NCBI RefSeq assembly: GCF_000718985.1
Contig: NZ_JODL01000003.1
Coordinates: 124,001-188,000 of the forward strand
DNA: 64,000 nucleotides
Reading direction: 5' to 3'
Source: Streptomyces megasporus
GTDB taxonomy: Bacteria; Actinomycetota; Actinomycetes; Streptomycetales; Streptomycetaceae
The notes under the pieces were generated by a model. That model did not search any database. It worked only from the letters and a program-made list of their open reading frames with translations, and was not told the DNA's origin. Of this stretch, positions 51,421 to 61,700 are shown one piece after another; within the stretch, counting starts at the first letter, position 1; each line of letters starts with the position of its first letter. The position numbers and the translations under genes are program-made.

Positions 51421-52530
51421 TCAGCTCGGGAGGACGCCGCGGAGCAGGTCGCCGACGCCCGCCAGGCGGGAGTCCACGAAGGAGTCGGTGTCGGTCGCGG
51501 TGCCCCTCCGGGCCTCCTCCCGCGCCTCCTCGGCGTCCTCCCTGGCGTCCTCTCGTGCTTCCTCGGCCTCCTCTCGTGCTTCCTCGGCCTCCTCCCGAGC
51601 CTCTTCCCGCGCTTCCTCGGCGTCCTCCCCGGAAGCGCTCCGGGTGGCGTCCCGGATGACGTCGGGGTTGTTGGAGATGATCCCGTCCACGCCCATCCCG
51701 GCGACCCGGCGGGCCGTCTCCGCGTCGTTCACCGTCCAGGTGAAGACCTCCAGCGGCTTGCCGTGCGGCCCCTTCAGCGCATGGACCTCCCGCACGTACT
51801 CCGCGGACAGGGCCGTGTGGGGCGGGTTGATCTGATCGGCGAACTGCGCGTACCGCGGCAGGTCGCCCACGGCCGGGGTGCCCAGGAAACCGGTCTTGAC
51901 GTCCGGGGCCAGCCGGTGGACGGTGCGCACCGAGTCGGCGCCGAAACTCTGGACGATCAGCTTGTCCCGCACGTGCCGGCGGTCCAGCCAGCCCTCCTGC
52001 CGCAGCTCCCGCAGGATCTCGGCCTCGATGCCCGGGTACAGCTCGGGCTTCTTGATCTCCAGCAGCAGGTTCTGGCCGGTGCGGTCGAGGCGCCGCAGGT
52101 ACTGCTCCAGGGTGGGCACCCGCTGGCCCGCGAACCGCGGGGCGAACCAGCTTCCCGCGTCCAGCCGGGCGATCTCGGCGGCGGTGAAGTCCGCGACCTT
52201 CCACGGGGCGCGGTCGGGGAAGAGCTGCTCGACGTTGGTGGTCCGGGCCAGGTTGTCGTCGTGCAGGACGACGAGTTCGCCGTCCTTGGTGCGCTGCACG
52301 TCGTTCTCGACCCACTCGATGCCCAGCGCGTGGGCGGCGTCGACGGCGGCCAGGGTGTTCTCGGGGGCGTAGGCGGAGGCGCCGCGGTGCGCGACGGGCA
52401 GGGGGGCCCGCCCGTCGGCGGCGGCCGGGGCGTCCGTGCGGGGCGCGGCCTGGGCGGGGACGGCGGCGAGGACGAGCGCGCAGAGGCCGGCGAGTGAACC
52501 GGTGACGACGGCGGCGGGGCGTAGGGACAC
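51421..52530 (-). CDS. Exported glycerophosphodiester phosphodiesterase with repeat-expanded tail
   Basis: 369-aa GDPD. A signal peptide (VVTGSLAGLCALVLAAVPAQAA) leads into the TIM-barrel domain: VAHRGASAYAPENTLAAVDAAH with the catalytic His, then VENDVQRTKDGELVVLHDDN with metal ligands and second His, LLLEIKKPE, and a terminal WTVNDAETARRVAGMGVDGIISNNPD. It hydrolyses glycerophosphodiesters outside the cell. After the domain come about 39 residues of only Glu, Ala, Arg and Asp in a heptad-like pattern (EEAREEA units), then a short hydrophobic end. The tail is encoded by imperfect 21-bp repeats. ATG 52530 is a plausible start. Confidence 0.92.
   Translation of the reverse strand: MSLRPAAVVTGSLAGLCALVLAAVPAQAAPRTDAPAAADGRAPLPVAHRGASAYAPENTLAAVDAAHALGIEWVENDVQRTKDGELVVLHDDNLARTTNVEQLFPDRAPWKVADFTAAEIARLDAGSWFAPRFAGQRVPTLEQYLRRLDRTGQNLLLEIKKPELYPGIEAEILRELRQEGWLDRRHVRDKLIVQSFGADSVRTVHRLAPDVKTGFLGTPAVGDLPRYAQFADQINPPHTALSAEYVREVHALKGPHGKPLEVFTWTVNDAETARRVAGMGVDGIISNNPDVIRDATRSASGEDAEEAREEAREEAEEAREEAEEAREDAREDAEEAREEARRGTATDTDSFVDSRLAGVGDLLRGVLPS
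51551..51592. repeat. 21-bp tandem repeat in the GDPD tail
   Basis: 51551-51571 and 51572-51592 are identical, and degenerate copies extend over 51511-51627. Being 21 bp (7 codons), it keeps frame and codes for Glu/Ala/Arg heptads on the minus strand. Confidence 0.85.
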
Positions 52531-52697
52531 GGGGACTCCTCACGTCTTCGGTGCACTGACCTCAAGAGCATTCCGGCATTCGGGGGCGGATACATGGGCG
52601 AGAAGTGGACAGAACCTGAACGCTCCAAGGAAGCCCCCCGCCCGCCGGTGGCCCGGTACCGGCACCGGTTGTCGGTGGAGCGCCGTACCGTGGGGGC

Positions 52698-54839
<2,142 letters not shown>

Positions 54840-54965
54840 CGGGAAGTGTTGCAAGAGCGACACAAAGCCGCTCGACGCCGTCCGGGGTGTCCGCCGCGGT
54901 GCGTAGGGTTCGAGGCAGCCGTCGGTGATGACGGCCGACGCAGTGATGGAAAGAGGGGAACGCAC

Positions 54966-55544
54966 GTGACGGTCAACTTGTCCAAGGGGCAGGCGGTCAG
55001 CCTGCGGAAGACCGACGGCGGCACTCTGACCGCGGTGCGGATGGGGCTCGGCTGGCAGGCCGCTCCCCGCCGGGGGCTGTTCGGACGACGCACCCGGGAG
55101 ATCGACCTCGACGCCTCGGCCGTGCTCTTCGCCGACAAGCAGCCCGTGGACGTCGTCTTCTTCCGCCACCTGGTGAGCGACGACGGCTCCGTGCGGCACA
55201 CCGGCGACAACCTGGTCGGCGGCGCCGGACAGGGCGGCGACGACGAGTCGATCCTGGTGGACCTCCAGCGGGTCCCGGTCCACATCGACCAGATCGTCTT
55301 CACCGTGAACTCCTTCACCGGTCAGACCTTCGCCGAGGTGCAGAACGCGTTCTGCCGGCTGGTGGACGAGACCAACGGAGAGGAGCTGGCGCGCTACACC
55401 CTCACCGGCGGCGGCGAGTACACCGCGCAGATCATGGCCAAGGTGCACCGCCAGGGCGGCGGCTGGCAGATGACGGCCCTGGGCACCCCGACCAACGGCC
55501 GCACCTTCCAGGACCTGCTGCCGGCGATGCTGCCGCTGCTGTAG
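54966..55544 (+). CDS. TerD-family calcium-binding stress protein
   Basis: 192-aa TerD-type protein, which in this family binds Ca2+ and is linked to stress and tellurite responses. It begins VNLSKGQAVSLRKTDGG, has the acidic metal-binding loops EIDLDASAVLFADK and GDNLVGGAGQGGDDESILVDL, then VFTVNSFTGQTFAEVQNAFCRLVDE. GTG 54966 has GAGGGG upstream. A very strong hairpin follows, so it is probably monocistronic. The larger TerD-like gene is 160 bp further on. Confidence 0.92.
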   Translation: MTVNLSKGQAVSLRKTDGGTLTAVRMGLGWQAAPRRGLFGRRTREIDLDASAVLFADKQPVDVVFFRHLVSDDGSVRHTGDNLVGGAGQGGDDESILVDLQRVPVHIDQIVFTVNSFTGQTFAEVQNAFCRLVDETNGEELARYTLTGGGEYTAQIMAKVHRQGGGWQMTALGTPTNGRTFQDLLPAMLPLL

Positions 55545-55567
55545 GGCACGGCGGAACGACGGCTCCC

Positions 55568-55600
55568 GGGCCCGGCGGAGGCGCCGCCTCCGCCGGGCCC
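55568..55600 (+). terminator. Terminator after terD-like gene
   Basis: Perfect 15-bp arms GGGCCCGGCGGAGGC (55568-55582) and GCCTCCGCCGGGCCC (55586-55600) with a 3-base loop. Confidence 0.88.
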
Positions 55601-55630
55601 GTCGCCGCGGCACGTGGCGGGGCGGCACGG

Positions 55631-55660
55631 CGCCGGGGAACGCCGGGGCACGCCGGGGAA
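55631..55660. repeat. Three 10-bp tandem repeats
   Basis: CGCCGGGGAA, CGCCGGGGCA, CGCCGGGGAA in tandem, in the leader of the large TerD-like gene. Confidence 0.75.
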
Positions 55661-55703
55661 CATCGCGGGGCACGAGAGAACACACCAGGAGGGGGGCGCG
55701 GCC

Positions 55704-57545
55704 ATGCCGGCCGAGCTGGTCCGGGGGCAGAACCACCCGCTGTCCGAGACCCGTGTGGAGATCCGGGTGTCCGCCGGAACGCCGGTCGTGGCCGGGGCGA
55801 CGCTCAACGACGAGGAGGGGCGGCTGCGCGATCCGGGCTGGACGGCGCACCCCGGCTCCCCGCGTCTGCCCGGGGTGGAGGTCCCGCGGCAGGCCGCCGC
55901 CGACCACCGGCTCGCGGTGGACCTGGCGGCGCTCCCGGAGGGCGCGCACCGGGTCAACGTACTCCTCGCCCTGCCCACCGGGGCCGGCGGGCCGGCGTCC
56001 TTCGGGGCGTTGGCCGCCCCCTTTGTCGCCGTCACCGGCCCGGACGGCGCCGAGGTCGCCACCTACACCGTCACCGGCCTCGACGCCGAGTCCGCCGTCG
56101 TGGCCGTGGAGCTCTACCTCAGACAGGGCGCCTGGAAGGTCCGCGCGGTCGGCCAGGGATACGCGGGCGGCCTCGCCGCCCTGCTGGAGGACCAGGGCCT
56201 GCCCCGGGCCCGTGAGCTGGCCGCCGCCATTGAGGAGGCCGTCGCCCGCGGCACGGCCCGCTCCGAGGCCGCGCCGCCCGTCCCGCCGCCCGGTGGAGCG
56301 GGCCCGATCGACTACCGCCACCCCCGACGGCGAACGATCGAGCCGCCGCCACCGGCCTCCGACTCGTCGGCCGACCCGTCGCCCGCCGCCCCGCCGTCCA
56401 GCGCCGACGAGCCGCCGCGGCCCGTGGCGGGCGACGCCCCGGGCTGGAGCACGGAGGAGCGGCTCTACAACCAGGTCTGGGGCATGTTCGAGGACCTGGC
56501 CCGCACCACCGCTGCCTACCGCGGCGCCGTCGACTTCGCCGACTCCCGTCGGGAGCAGGAGCTCGACGAAGTGCTGTCCGACCCGCGCTCCCGGATGAGC
56601 GCCGCCGCCGACGCCGCCCGCGAGCGGGCCCGCGTCCGCCACGCCGAACTCGTCGACCGGGCCCGCGCCGCACTGGACCGCGACCTCGCCCGGCTCGCCG
56701 CCGAGTCCGAGGTCGTCGAGCCCGCCCTGCCGCCCGCCTTCGCCCGCTGGGACAGCCCCGTCTGGCACGCCTACCGGGTGCCGACGGAGACGCCGATGGC
56801 GCTGCGTCTGGGCGATCTCGGCCTCCCCGAGCACGGCGACCTGCGCATCCCCATGCTGGTGCGGCTGCCGTTGGAGCGCGGACTGTGGATCGACATCGGC
56901 CGCGGCCACTCACCGGCGTCCCTCGCCGCCGATCCCCACGAACTGCGCCGCCTCGGGGGAGAGTTGGCCACCGCCGTCGTGGGCCGGATGCTGGCCGTCC
57001 ACCCGGTCGGCGACATCGCCGTCCACGTGCTCGACCCGACGGGCACCGCCCTCTCCCCGGCCCCGCCGGTGGACTTCGGGTTGTTGTGCGAGCCGCCCGC
57101 CACGGGCCCCGGCGGCGTCGCCTCGGTGCTCGACCGGCTGACCCGCCACGTCGACCTGGCGCGGATGGCGACACGCGGCCGGACCGTCGACTCCCTCCCA
57201 CCGGAGGCGGACACCGCCGGGCGGCTGCTGGTCGTCCACGACTTCCCGCACGGCTTCGACGACCGCGCCGTCACCCGGCTCCGCTACCTCGCGGACGAGG
57301 GGCCGTCCGTCGGCGTGCACCTGGTGATGGTCGCCGACCGCGAGGAGGCGCGGGCCCACGGCCCCGTGCTGGACCCGCTGTGGCGCTCGCTGCTGCGGAT
57401 CACCCCGGTGCCCGACGACCACCTCGCCGACCCCTGGGTGGGCCACGCCTGGACGTACGAGCCGCCCTTGGTCCCCGAGGGCGGCCGAATCCTGACGCGG
57501 GTACTGGAGAAGGTGGCCGAGGCCCGCGGACGGTACGGCCGCTGA
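55704..57545 (+). CDS. Large TerD-domain protein with C-terminal FtsK-like region
   Basis: 613-aa protein. Residues 1-180 look like a TerD domain (MPAELVRGQNHPLSETRVEI, then GATLNDEEGRLRDPGW and a terminal LYLRQGAWKVRAVGQGYAGGLAALLEDQG). A Pro/Ser-rich linker follows (about 190-250), then a coiled-coil segment (residues 260-350) with many Arg/Glu. The C-terminal 250 residues include LRIPMLVRLPLERGLWIDIG and VVHDFPHGFDDRAVTRLRYLADEGP, resembling FtsK/SpoIIIE-type folds but without an obvious Walker A, so ATPase activity is doubtful. ATG 55704 has AGGAGGGGGG at good spacing. TerD fusions with ATPase-like parts are known in comparative work on Ter systems. Confidence 0.78.
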   Translation: MPAELVRGQNHPLSETRVEIRVSAGTPVVAGATLNDEEGRLRDPGWTAHPGSPRLPGVEVPRQAAADHRLAVDLAALPEGAHRVNVLLALPTGAGGPASFGALAAPFVAVTGPDGAEVATYTVTGLDAESAVVAVELYLRQGAWKVRAVGQGYAGGLAALLEDQGLPRARELAAAIEEAVARGTARSEAAPPVPPPGGAGPIDYRHPRRRTIEPPPPASDSSADPSPAAPPSSADEPPRPVAGDAPGWSTEERLYNQVWGMFEDLARTTAAYRGAVDFADSRREQELDEVLSDPRSRMSAAADAARERARVRHAELVDRARAALDRDLARLAAESEVVEPALPPAFARWDSPVWHAYRVPTETPMALRLGDLGLPEHGDLRIPMLVRLPLERGLWIDIGRGHSPASLAADPHELRRLGGELATAVVGRMLAVHPVGDIAVHVLDPTGTALSPAPPVDFGLLCEPPATGPGGVASVLDRLTRHVDLARMATRGRTVDSLPPEADTAGRLLVVHDFPHGFDDRAVTRLRYLADEGPSVGVHLVMVADREEARAHGPVLDPLWRSLLRITPVPDDHLADPWVGHAWTYEPPLVPEGGRILTRVLEKVAEARGRYGR

Positions 57546-57586
57546 CGTCCGCACCCCTCCCGCGCCCCGCCACCACCCCCCTGGGC

Positions 57587-57615
57587 TTTACCGTTCCTTG
57601 GTCGTGCCTTACGCT
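57587..57615 (+). promoter_or_regulatory. Promoter of the terC transcript
   Basis: TTTACC (57587-57592), 17 bp, TACGCT (57610-57615). The start of transcription would be near 57622, at the first base of the riboswitch aptamer. Confidence 0.65.
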
Positions 57616-57623
57616 CGCCTGAG

Positions 57624-57732
57624 CGGAGGGGAGTATTCCCAGACTGCGGCGTTCCGTCAGTACGGGCCGGGTGTGACCGGCTCCGGGGCGTCGGTCCGTG
57701 AGCCGATCGGGCGCGGACGGAAGAGACCTCCG
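57624..57732 (+). ncRNA. yybP-ykoY manganese riboswitch
   Basis: About 109 nt. P1 is CGGAGG (57624-57629) with CCTCCG (57727-57732). Just inside P1 is the conserved GGGGAGTA. The mid-aptamer CGTCAGTACG follows at about 57655-57664, and the 3' conserved GAAGAGACC is next to P1. These are the family landmarks that form the Mn2+ pocket. It precedes a TerC-type gene, the commonest partner of this riboswitch class. The stem GGCCGGGTGTGACCGGCTC lies in a peripheral helix. Confidence 0.85.
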
Positions 57733-57750
57733 GCACCCCGAGCCGGAGGA
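57727..57750 (+). promoter_or_regulatory. Alternative hairpin masking the terC Shine-Dalgarno
   Basis: CCTCCGGC (57727-57734) and GCCGGAGG (57742-57749) pair perfectly over 8 bp, loop ACCCCGA. The 3' arm contains the terC Shine-Dalgarno GGAGGA (57745-57750). The 5' arm is also the 3' strand of riboswitch P1, so P1 and this hairpin are mutually exclusive. Confidence 0.8.
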
Positions 57751-57757
57751 TTCCTTC

Positions 57758-58735
57758 ATGGACGTATCCATGACCACCTGGGCGCTGACCATCGTCGGTC
57801 TGTGCGCTCTGATCGCCGTCGACTTCTTCATCGGACGCAAGCCGCACGAGGTCTCCGTCAAGGAGGCCGGCATCTGGACGATCGTCTGGATCGTCCTCGC
57901 CGTCCTCTTCTGCGTCGGTCTCTACGTCGCCGAAGGCGCCGCGCCGGCGGGCGAGTTCGCCGCCGGCTACATCACCGAGAAGTCCCTCAGCGTCGACAAC
58001 CTCTTCGTCTTCGTCCTGATCATGGCGAAGTTCGCGGTGCCGTCGATCTACCAGCAGCGCGTGCTGATGGTCGGCGTGCTCATCGCGCTCGTCATGCGCG
58101 CCGTGTTCATCGCGCTCGGCGCCGCGCTGATCTCCGCCTTCTCCTGGGTGTTCTTCATCTTCGGCGCCTTCCTGATCTGGACGGCCTGGAAGCTGGTCCG
58201 CGAGGCCCGCGCCGAGGGCCAGGGCCACGAGGAGGAGGCGTACGAGGAGAACCGCCTGCTGAAGATGGTCGAGCGGCGCTTCCCCTCCACCCCGGACTAC
58301 CACGGCACCAAGCTGTTCGTCGTCGAGAACGGCAAGCGGCTGATCACCCCGATGCTGATCGTCATGCTGGCCATCGGCAGCACCGACCTCCTCTTCGCCC
58401 TGGACTCCATCCCCGCGATCTACGGCCTGACCGACGACCCGTACATCGTCTTCACCGCCAACGCCTTCGCGCTGATGGGCCTGCGCCAGTTGTACTTCCT
58501 CATCGGCGGACTGCTGAAGAGGCTGGTCCACCTGTCCTACGGGCTGTCGATCATCCTCGGCTTCATCGGCGTCAAGCTCGTGCTGCACGCCTTCCACGAG
58601 GCCGGTGTCCACGTGCCGGAGATCTCCACCCCGGTGTCCCTGGCCGTGATCTGCGCGGTGCTGGTCGTCACGACGCTCACCAGCCTGCGCGCCTCCCGCA
58701 AGCAGGCGGAGCGGGAGTCAGCCTCCCGGAGCTGA
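57758..58735 (+). CDS. TerC-family membrane protein (Mn2+ exporter type)
   Basis: 325-aa protein of the TerC/Alx family with about nine membrane segments. Family marks are the acidic residue pair in VGLCALIAVDFFIGRK, the KSLSVDNLFVFVLIM segment, and IGSTDLLFALDSIPAIYG, which holds the conserved Asp residues in a metal path. Relatives export Mn2+ and some protect secreted metalloproteins. The gene sits behind a yybP-ykoY riboswitch, which supports Mn2+ as the regulating and likely transported ion. ATG 57758 has GGAGGA at 57745-57750. A bidirectional terminator follows the stop. Confidence 0.92.
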   Translation: MDVSMTTWALTIVGLCALIAVDFFIGRKPHEVSVKEAGIWTIVWIVLAVLFCVGLYVAEGAAPAGEFAAGYITEKSLSVDNLFVFVLIMAKFAVPSIYQQRVLMVGVLIALVMRAVFIALGAALISAFSWVFFIFGAFLIWTAWKLVREARAEGQGHEEEAYEENRLLKMVERRFPSTPDYHGTKLFVVENGKRLITPMLIVMLAIGSTDLLFALDSIPAIYGLTDDPYIVFTANAFALMGLRQLYFLIGGLLKRLVHLSYGLSIILGFIGVKLVLHAFHEAGVHVPEISTPVSLAVICAVLVVTTLTSLRASRKQAERESASRS

Positions 58736-58752
58736 ACCGGTGCCCGCGGCGG

Positions 58753-58776
58753 CCGGCGGGGCTCCCGCCCCGCCGG
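58753..58776. terminator. Bidirectional terminator between terC and the glycosidase/phosphatase gene
   Basis: Perfect 9-bp arms CCGGCGGGG (58753-58761) and CCCCGCCGG (58768-58776), loop CTCCCG, in a 53-bp convergent gap. Confidence 0.8.
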
Positions 58777-58788
58777 ACCGCCGCCGTC

Positions 58789-61700
58789 TCACCGCTCGCC
58801 GCGCACCACCGCGACGGTCGTCTCCCGCCGCTCGCCGCTCACGGTCACCGCCAGGGTCACCGTGCCCGGCCGCAGCCCCGTCAGGGTGCCCGCCTCGGGA
58901 TCGAGGGCGGCCACGCACCGGCCGCGACCCCGCGCCCGTTCCGCCTCTTCCACGCACAGGCCCGCCGAGCCGGACCAGTCCGCGCTGAGCGGCCACCCCA
59001 CCGGCACCGTCCGCGCCGTGCTCCCGGAGCCCTGGACGACGTGCGCAAGGACCTTCCCCGGCTCGCCGCCCACCGCCACCGTCCGTGGCGCGTCCAGGGA
59101 GAGCCCGTCCACATGGGCGTGGGTCCGCACGGAGATCCAGTCCCGCCGCGCGTCCCGGTCCACGCCCACCAGGGACCAGCCGCTGAAGCCGCCCGCCGCC
59201 GCGGGCGCGGCCGGCGCCTTGCCCGCGTTGCCGTTGATCAGGTACGGCACGCCGTCCACCCGGGAGGCGTGGAAGACGCCCACGTGCGATCCGATGAACG
59301 CCACGCCCTTGCCGGTGCGGCGACGGAAGTCGCCGAGCCAGTCCTCCAGCAGGTCGGCCTCCAGCCGGTCGGTGAGGCGACTCGCCCGCTGGGGGGTGGG
59401 GTCGCGCGGCGGCACGTGCGCCAGGACGACCACCGAGTCGATCCCGTCGTCCTCCGCGGCCGCGTCGAGCCGCTCCCGCAACTGCCGGAGCTGGGCCCAG
59501 CCGCCGCCGCGCAGGGTCAGCGAGGAGGTGTCCAGGGTGACGAAGCGCGTGCCCTTGTGATCGAAGGAGCGGTGGGTCGCGCCGAACTCCGCGCGGAAGT
59601 GGTCGACGGAACCGCCCATCACCTCGTGGTTGCCCGGCACGTAGTACCAGGGCACCTCGGCGCCGAGTTCCTCCTCGATCACCCGGCGGGCGAAGGCGAG
59701 GTCCTCGGGGGCCCCCTCGTCCACCCAGTCGCCGTTGATCACCACGAAGTCGGGCCGGGCCGCCCTCGCCTCCCGCAGGGTGCGCCGCGCCTGGCGCACC
59801 GCCGCGCCGTTCGGATCGCGGGCGACGAACTGGGCGTCGGAGACCACGGCGAACCGCCAGTCGCGGCCCGCGGTGTCGGCGGCCGTCGAGATCAGCGGGT
59901 CGTGGTGAGCCCTCGCGGCGGGCAGCTCGACGTCCGGCGGGACCCGGGCGGTCAGCCCGTCCACGACGACCTCGCCGCGGTACTGCTCGGCGGGCCGGGT
60001 CTCGGTCACGTAGAACCGCCTGACCCGGAGCGGGTAGGCGGTGCCGGCCGGCACCTCGAAGGTGATCCGCCGCCAACCGGTCCAGGTGACGTACGGGCCG
60101 CGCAGCACCTGGGAGGTGCCCTCCCCGTCGACCAGGTGGAGCGAGGGCCAGGCGCCGTGGCCGTCGCCCTTGAGCCACAGGGTGAAGCTCTGCGGTTGGC
60201 CCGGCACGGGGAGGTCGCCGCCGGGCGGATTGGCGTAGGCGGCGCGAGTCGCGGTGGACTGCGTGAAGTCGTAGGTCATCCGCAGCCCGGTGCCCTCGTG
60301 CCCCTCGGGTTCGGGGGCCAGGGAGCCGGAGGCGCGGGCGGTGGTGAGGGTCCACTCGGCGGCGTCCTCGAACGCGGCGACCGGGCGGTCCTCCAGGCCG
60401 ACGGTGACGGCCAGGACGGTCGTCCGTCCCGCCACGGTCGCCGTGATCGTCCCGGAGACGGAGCCGGTGTCGCCGTTCGCGGTCACGGTGAACCCGCCGC
60501 TCGCCGGGTCGGCCTCGACGCGGAAGAGCGAGCGGTCGTAGTCGAGCCGCACGTCCGTCGGTTCGATGGGGGCGCTGTGGCCCTCGGCGTCGAAGCCGAC
60601 GAAACCGAGGTCGGCCGTCGCGCCGGGCTCGGCGAGCCCGACCCGCTCCCGGGTCGGGACGATCCGCTCCAGCGGGCCCAACACGGTCAGGGTGGTGGAG
60701 CCGCGGGCCCGACCTCGGTGCGCGACGACCTCGGTGCTGCCTTTGGCACGGGCGCGGAAGACGCCGTCGCCGTCCACCCGGCCGACGTCGGGGCGGGTGC
60801 TGCGCCAGCGGGGGGCGCCGCTCGCCGGGCCGTACGTCTCGTCGTGTCCGGCGGCGGTGAGCGTGCGGGTCAGTCCGGGGAAGACCCGCTCCGGGTGTCC
60901 GCCGGGCACGTTGTCCGCCGACGGGGCCAGGGCCGGGTCCGCGACCGGCTCCACCCAGAAGCCCTCCAGCCTTCCGCTGCCGTCGGGGGCGGTGACGGCC
61001 AGCGCGTTGGGCACCTCGCGCTCGACGCCGTCGGAGGGGCTGTTCTCCACCCGCGGGGTGTCCGAGCCGGGCTCCCGGACGACCAGGGTCGACGAACCGC
61101 CGCCGTCGAGGTTGAGAGCGTTGTGCGCGCCCAACTCGTGCATCAGCACGGCCAGTTCGGTGAGGGTGACCCCGCCGGAGGCGGCCTGGCGCCCGTCCAC
61201 GGTCAGCACGTGCATGGTGGTGCCGTCCGCGGAGAAGCCGACGGCCGTCCGGGGCGCGGCGGCGTTGTTGGGGCGCCCTTCCCAGTTCTGCGGTTCGCCG
61301 TCCACGACCAGCACGCCGCGTCCGCCGACCGCCGTGGTCGGGGTCTTCCCGCCGTCCTCGGTGCGCAGCTCGTACTCCCAGCTCACCGCCTCCCCGGGGG
61401 CCAGCTCGGCCAGCGCCTTCGCCCCCGCGTCACGGCCGAGCAGCACGGTGGTGCCCTCGGGGATCGGGCCGTCGCCGGGCTCGTCGTCGACGGCGGTGAC
61501 CCGGCCGTCCGCGACGGTGACCTCGGTGACCTCCGCCGCGCCGTCCACGGTCAGGGCGCGGTCGGCCTCGCCCCACCGGGCGTTGTAGGCGCCGATGCCC
61601 CCGGCGGGGACGTTGGCGGCGTTGTACGCGGCCAACGGCTCGGTGCCGTCGGGCAGGGTGAGGGTGCCGGTGAAGTACAGGTCGAGGATGCGGCCCGCGC

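Noticed and set aside
51511..51627. Repeat block considered as a CRISPR array
   Set aside because: No spacers; the units are directly adjacent, in frame and code for a Glu/Ala/Arg tail.
52531..52697. SOS/LexA box before uvrB
   Set aside because: GAACCTGAAC is a direct, not inverted, arrangement and does not match GAAC-N4-GTTC.
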